In this document: piece after piece, positions 60,464 through 64,000 of the stretch
Layout: each line of letters starts with the position of its first letter
Position numbering within the stretch: position 1 is the stretch's first letter
NCBI RefSeq assembly: GCF_024305245.1
Contig: NZ_JAMWYX010000011.1
Span: 1-64,000, forward strand
Reading direction: 5' to 3'
DNA: 64,000 nt
Source of the DNA: Erythrobacter sp.
GTDB lineage: Bacteria > Pseudomonadota > Alphaproteobacteria > Sphingomonadales > Sphingomonadaceae
Position numbers and translations under genes: made by a program
The notes under the pieces: generated by a model
Told to the model about the DNA's origin: nothing
What the model saw: only the letters and a program-made list of their open reading frames with translations
The model's database searches: none

Positions 60464-61006
60464 ATGATTGATTTGAACCTCGGCGGGGCCTGCCCCCGGC
60501 GACCACTGACTTATGCCTTCATTAGGGCGATGAAATATCCCAATGCACCAATCGACGTGCCGCTCGGCGAATGCAATGTCGGCGTAGTCGCCAGCAACGG
60601 CTCATCGGCAGAGGGGATCGAGGTGATTGGCGATGTTGCCCTGCGCTCAGGCCGCAACTGGCTGATGGCGAATTTCGCGGACAACATCACCACAGAGTGC
60701 CGCGATCTCGTTTTGCTTCGTCCTGTCGACGAGGGAATCCTGATCGGCACGGTTGAACCCTGCCTGCTCCGGCCCGGTGCACCGATGATTCTGGTCAGCG
60801 CCGATCGCACGCGTGCATTCGAAATGACCGCTGCTGGCCAGCTTGTCGATCGTCCAGTCCCTCGGACTGCGCGGGTGAAGGAAGGAATCGAGCGGGCCTG
60901 GGCTGAACTCATCCGCCGCATGCGTGCACTGACCACGGACAGCGGGGAATTCCGGCATGAAAGTTGGGAAATCCACATCATGGCGTTGGACGCTAACGCC
61001 CACTAA
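60464..61006 (+). CDS. Hypothetical protein following the exonuclease
   Basis: A 180-aa protein. It starts MIDLNLGGACPRRPLTYAFI, has a beta-rich middle (GTVEPCLLRPGAPMILVSAD) and a helical C terminus (RVKEGIERAWAELIRRMRAL). No domain is recognised. AAGGAAATAGGA before the ATG is a good ribosome-binding site, and a GC hairpin (CCGCCCGGCAATGGGCGGG, 60420-60438) lies in the leader. It is probably in one unit with the exonuclease (82 bases apart). Confidence 0.55.
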   Translation: MIDLNLGGACPRRPLTYAFIRAMKYPNAPIDVPLGECNVGVVASNGSSAEGIEVIGDVALRSGRNWLMANFADNITTECRDLVLLRPVDEGILIGTVEPCLLRPGAPMILVSADRTRAFEMTAAGQLVDRPVPRTARVKEGIERAWAELIRRMRALTTDSGEFRHESWEIHIMALDANAH

Positions 61007-61040
61007 CCAAGCGGCCATCAATCATTGCCTCACCACCAGA

Positions 61041-61080
61041 CGGGCGGAGCTCCCCATCGGAGTGCCGCCCGCCTGCTTTT
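61041..61080 (+). terminator. Terminator-like hairpin after the 60464 gene
   Basis: CGGGCGG (61041-61047) pairs with CCGCCCG (61065-61071), with an inner CTCC/GGAG pair, and is followed by CCTGCTTTT. It sits between the hypothetical gene and the possible small ORF at 61097. Confidence 0.55.
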
Positions 61081-61096
61081 GCCCAAAGGAAATCTC

Positions 61097-61291
61097 ATGC
61101 ATCATTATTGCTCAGACCATCCCCCGACCGTGTCATCGCTGATCATCATCAGAACGCGTCCGGAATGCGAACCGCGTTCGCTGATCTCCAGCCTAGAGTT
61201 GGCTCCGGCAATTATCATACAAAAATGTGTTTCGGCGAAGGAAGGCGACCGTCCATCAATTGTTAAATCAAGCCCATCAGCAATACGCTGA
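61097..61291 (+). CDS. Possible small ORF (64 aa)
   Basis: Encodes MHHYCSDHPPTVSSLIIIRT and then RPECEPRSLISSLELAPAII. AAAGGA lies 7 bases before the ATG, in the same layout as the two genes before it. The 3' end overlaps the end of the convergent luxR-type gene by 29 bases, which argues against it. No family is recognised. Confidence 0.3.
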   Translation: MHHYCSDHPPTVSSLIIIRTRPECEPRSLISSLELAPAIIIQKCVSAKEGDRPSIVKSSPSAIR

Positions 61292-62360
61292 CCTCCAGCT
61301 GACTATTGGTGTCTGTTTTGGAGAAAACCCGCTTCAAATGAGAGCGAACGGTGCTCGGCATTATACCCATCAATTGAGCTATGGTATCGGGCTTACGGCC
61401 GCTGGCGATATGAGCAAGCACCAGTGCCTCTGTAGGAGTAAGATCGAACAGCTGCGCAGCCATGCGGGACAGGTCGGTTTTGCGGCCTTCTGCAACACAA
61501 GGTATTACCAATACCATTTTGGTCAGGCGGAACGGATCGGCATCAGGAAACCTGTGCATCCGCACGAGCAGAGGCGCACCATCAGCATCACGCAATACCA
61601 TTGCATCATCACTCACGCCGGCAGTGCGGCGCCCCATACTTGAGTCAAACATTAACGCGGAGAATTGTCTCGCAAACCCCTGGTTTGTAGGAATGAGATA
61701 TTGCCCTCGGGATGTGAGCCAACGGCTTTCGGATAGCAGGCGCTCGGCAGAGGCCGAGCTGGCTACGATTCGCCCATCTCGCCCACATACAAAAACCGCT
61801 CGCCCTATCTCGTCGAAGCTACCGGCGACGATCGCTGCCTGATCTCCCTCGATTATCATCTGCGTCATTACTGCATTGCGCATAGCGCCGCCTAGTTCGC
61901 TCAGAACGGTCAGCTGCAACGAGGAGAAACCATCCTGACTGGGATCCCTCACCACGCCAGCACCAACTAAGCCACCATCCTTCTTTACCAGATTTATCAG
62001 CCGACACTGGCCGAGCTGATTGCGGTTTATCCAGTCGGCGAAAGCGGGGGAGCGGGCAGCGTCCTGCTCTGGCGTTAGTAGGGCATCCCCAAACCAATCC
62101 ATCTCAGGTGCCAACATACCTGCGCGAACACGCGAATTGACATAGGGATCTCCGCCACCGACTAAGTTGAACTCTTCGAGAGCAGCAGGGTCAACGCCGG
62201 TCATAATGTTGAACCGCAGATCACCTCGCATGCCGAGGGAAATTAGCTGACCGACTTGGCCACCTGTTGCTGCTGCGACGGCGCAAACCGCCTCTTCCCA
62301 AGACGCAAGTGAAAGAGCGGCACGCGAAACGAGTCGTTTTGCGTGATCCAGAGCGTCCAT
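61263..62360 (-). CDS. PAS-LuxR type transcriptional regulator
   Basis: A 365-aa regulator. The N-terminal 180 residues are a helical sensory region and the middle a PAS-like fold (GRAVFVCGRDGRIVASSASA). The C-terminal LuxR/GerE HTH is FDLTPTEALVLAHIASGRKP, DTIAQLMGIMPSTVRSHLKR, VFSKTDTNSQLEVSVLLM. There is no receiver domain, so it is a stand-alone LuxR protein of the kind common in sphingomonads. The start at 62360 (MDALDHA) is used; GTG at 62366 is equally possible. It is divergent from the truncated secreted-protein gene. Confidence 0.85.
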   Translation of the reverse strand: MDALDHAKRLVSRAALSLASWEEAVCAVAAATGGQVGQLISLGMRGDLRFNIMTGVDPAALEEFNLVGGGDPYVNSRVRAGMLAPEMDWFGDALLTPEQDAARSPAFADWINRNQLGQCRLINLVKKDGGLVGAGVVRDPSQDGFSSLQLTVLSELGGAMRNAVMTQMIIEGDQAAIVAGSFDEIGRAVFVCGRDGRIVASSASAERLLSESRWLTSRGQYLIPTNQGFARQFSALMFDSSMGRRTAGVSDDAMVLRDADGAPLLVRMHRFPDADPFRLTKMVLVIPCVAEGRKTDLSRMAAQLFDLTPTEALVLAHIASGRKPDTIAQLMGIMPSTVRSHLKRVFSKTDTNSQLEVSVLLMGLI

Positions 62361-62529
62361 CGTCACAAAACCTCCATCACAGCGTGAACACTAAACCCAT
62401 CAAGCATTTTGCACGCCTCAACATATTTCGCTCCCCCCCCCATTTGGGGGAAGCTGATCGGCCCTTTTCGAGAGTAGCTTAACTTTCTATTGAGCATGTG
62501 AGCTAGCGGTTGAAAAATTGGGGAACGCG

Positions 62530-63009
62530 ATGTTGAAATCTTGGGGAAATCTAGCAGTTGCGGTGGTTCTTACAAGCGGATGGGCTTCTGTCGCTTTTGC
62601 TCAGTCATCGGTAGGAAGCAATGATAGTTTTTATACTCAAGCTATTGCAACAGGGTTCTTCAATGCGTCCTCGAACACCCCGCCAATAATTTCTGAAGAT
62701 ACCGGGCAAACAGTGAATGTGCGCGCCCAAGCAAATGTAGTAAACGCCACATCTGTAGGCACCGCTGCTGCAAATTCATATGCCGATCTAAGAACAGGCA
62801 AGCTCGGCGGATTCGTGAGTTCGGAAAGTAATAATCCTTTTTCGGCATCCGCTGCCAGCACTAGCTCATGCATGGGAATGCCTGATGTGGCCGAGTGGCT
62901 GCGTGAAAGCCTGCTCGAGGCCGAAATGTGGACTGCGCAACGTCTCCTGAGAGCCATAACCGCCGGGCGCATCAAGCCTACGTTATATTTGGCTGATCAC
63001 AAAAAATGA
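62530..63009 (+). pseudogene. Truncated or chimeric secreted protein gene
   Basis: The first 28 residues are a signal peptide (MLKSWGNLAVAVVLTSGWAS, VAFAQ). Residues 30-115 resemble the start of an extracellular PEP-CTERM-like protein (VNATSVGTAAANSYADLRTG, KLGGFVSSESNN). After ASTSSCMG the character changes abruptly to a basic, helical segment (MPDVAEWLRESLLEAEMWTA, QRLLRAITAGRIKPTLY). No sorting signal follows. I read it as a gene whose 3' part was replaced, but a real short protein is possible. GC is lower than in the left half of the window. Confidence 0.45.
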
Positions 63010-63312
63010 TATCGCTCGAAGATCCCCCGATCGCCGATCCGACCGATGCTATGTTATAGCTGACCGCGAGGCTCAACGACAAAGCTCAAATATCGAGGCA
63101 CACCCTCAGTTCCGCTATCAAATTGATCACTTACCGTCAGCTCAAGAAATATGAAAAATTTAAGCCAATTTTATATATTTTTACGAATTCCCATTATGCA
63201 AATGTAGGCTTACACAAATTGTTTTGTTTATGAATGTAAGTCAGCAGTTTCTTTCGCTATTAAGATTTCAAATCTGTTCGGCCAGACCCCAAACTTGCTG
63301 AGGAACGACACT
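63010..63312. other. AT-rich intergenic region
   Basis: About 300 bases with A/T runs near 63150-63240. No gene, RNA or terminator is supported. It probably holds the promoter of the PEP-CTERM gene. Confidence 0.5.
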
Positions 63313-63954
63313 ATGAATAAGCACTCACTGCTGACTCTCACTTGCGGCGCATTTGCTATATTTACGGCTACAGCAACAAACGCGGCTGAAATCGTTGCTG
63401 ACGATTTCAACAATCCGACTTCTGTATCCTTTGGGCGCCCTTTTGGATTTGCATTCGTGCCCGAGCCCCAGGTATTTGGTCCCTTTACGGTCACCAGCCC
63501 TTCTGGATCTGGCCTGATCTCCTTTTCACCCCACCTGACCTCTCAAAATTGTCTGAAAGGCTGCATCACTTCAGGCACCAACAACGGTGAAGGGTTGATT
63601 TTGACCCTTGGTCAAGCCTTTGGCCAGGTCGGACTATTTGTGGGCCAAGTCAGACCTTACTCTTTGGACGTTTCTTTTTTTAATTCGACTAACGCGCTGT
63701 TGGGGACGGTCAACGTCGCTAATTCATCGTTGAACGGCGGGTTATCTTTTGCAGGCTTTCAAAGCAGCCAGGGCATTTCCTTTATCTCGGTATCTGGCAC
63801 TAACAACGGCGCCGTTATTGCCGTTCAATCCGCTCTTATTTCAGCAGTGCCGGAACCGGCGACGTGGTCGATGATGATCGTTGGTTTTGGCGCGGTCGGC
63901 GGAGCTATTCGCTTGGCCAAGCGTAAACAGAAGGTAAAACTCCTTTACGCCTGA
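63313..63954 (+). CDS. PEP-CTERM sorting domain protein
   Basis: A 213-aa exported protein. The signal peptide MNKHSLLTLTCGAFAIFTAT ends near NAAE. A beta-rich extracellular body follows. The C terminus is the PEPxxW-type exosortase signal: VPEPATWSMMIVGFGAVGGA, then IRLAKRKQK, meaning motif, transmembrane helix and basic tail. The protein is cut and anchored or exported by an exosortase (XrtA-type system) encoded elsewhere. Its target is likely the exopolysaccharide matrix. The ATG at 63313 follows AGGAACGAC. Confidence 0.85.
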   Translation: MNKHSLLTLTCGAFAIFTATATNAAEIVADDFNNPTSVSFGRPFGFAFVPEPQVFGPFTVTSPSGSGLISFSPHLTSQNCLKGCITSGTNNGEGLILTLGQAFGQVGLFVGQVRPYSLDVSFFNSTNALLGTVNVANSSLNGGLSFAGFQSSQGISFISVSGTNNGAVIAVQSALISAVPEPATWSMMIVGFGAVGGAIRLAKRKQKVKLLYA

Positions 63955-64000
63955 TGCTTGCTCGCGAACGAAGCAAATACGCCGCTAATTGAAATTGGCG

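Overview
The window looks like about 64 kb of a high-GC alphaproteobacterial chromosome of the order Sphingomonadales, probably Erythrobacteraceae. The support is gene content and order: the phosphotransferase ChpT, adjacent trigger factor, ClpP and ClpX genes, an alphaproteobacterial RpoH, paired bfd and bfr, and the CTTCGACAAGCTCAGG-type repeats common in sphingomonads. The genus is an inference.

Positions 1-29.8 kb are core genome. They hold RNase P RNA, a cell-wall amidase, chpT, an odd GIY-YIG/JAMM fusion, rluD, rpoH, a parS-like site, an M20 peptidase, mtgA, a zinc transporter, and an ECF sigma/anti-sigma pair beside a fasciclin gene. Then come a small tyrosine phosphatase, clpX, clpP, an amidase, tig with a histone-like tail, tRNA-Leu, der, the bfr/bfd iron-storage pair, and a block of ParA-like and SPOR-domain genes. 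The block closes with pyrB, a catalytically dead pyrC paralogue, and sppA.

At tRNA-Val(CAC) (29759-29833) the character changes. From there to the right end the genes are accessory, GC is more variable, and pseudogenes and repeats appear. In order: an excisionase-like HTH gene; a single-gene ABC-ATPase/DUF4435 protein resembling a merged PARIS defence protein; a tetR/SnoaL pair; a PAS-HWE sensor kinase with a lone receiver and a Crp-type regulator; and a mobilization operon (AlpA-like, deviant ParA-like, MobC-like, MobA relaxase with LPD7) without an integrase or type IV secretion genes in the window.

Positions 44.9-54.9 kb hold a minus-strand defence-type operon: a large MmeI-like methyltransferase, an AbiJ/HEPN-like protein, a SHOCT-domain membrane protein, a small ORF, a DUF262-HNH (GmrSD-like) protein, a DEAD-type helicase and a GIY-YIG nuclease. 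Between the AbiJ-like and SHOCT genes lies a 244-bp scar. It is the decayed 5' end of a second helicase joined to the last codons of a second methyltransferase, and both ends still carry 4-bp translational-coupling overlaps with the intact neighbours. I read this as two related tandem systems collapsed by deletion. It is the most interesting observation here.

From 55 kb on there is a secreted-protein cluster (S8 autotransporter lipoprotein, LprI-like protein, periplasmic protein), a DnaQ-like exonuclease group, a PAS-LuxR regulator, and AT-richer genes including a PEP-CTERM protein. No CRISPR array, insertion sequence or rRNA was seen.
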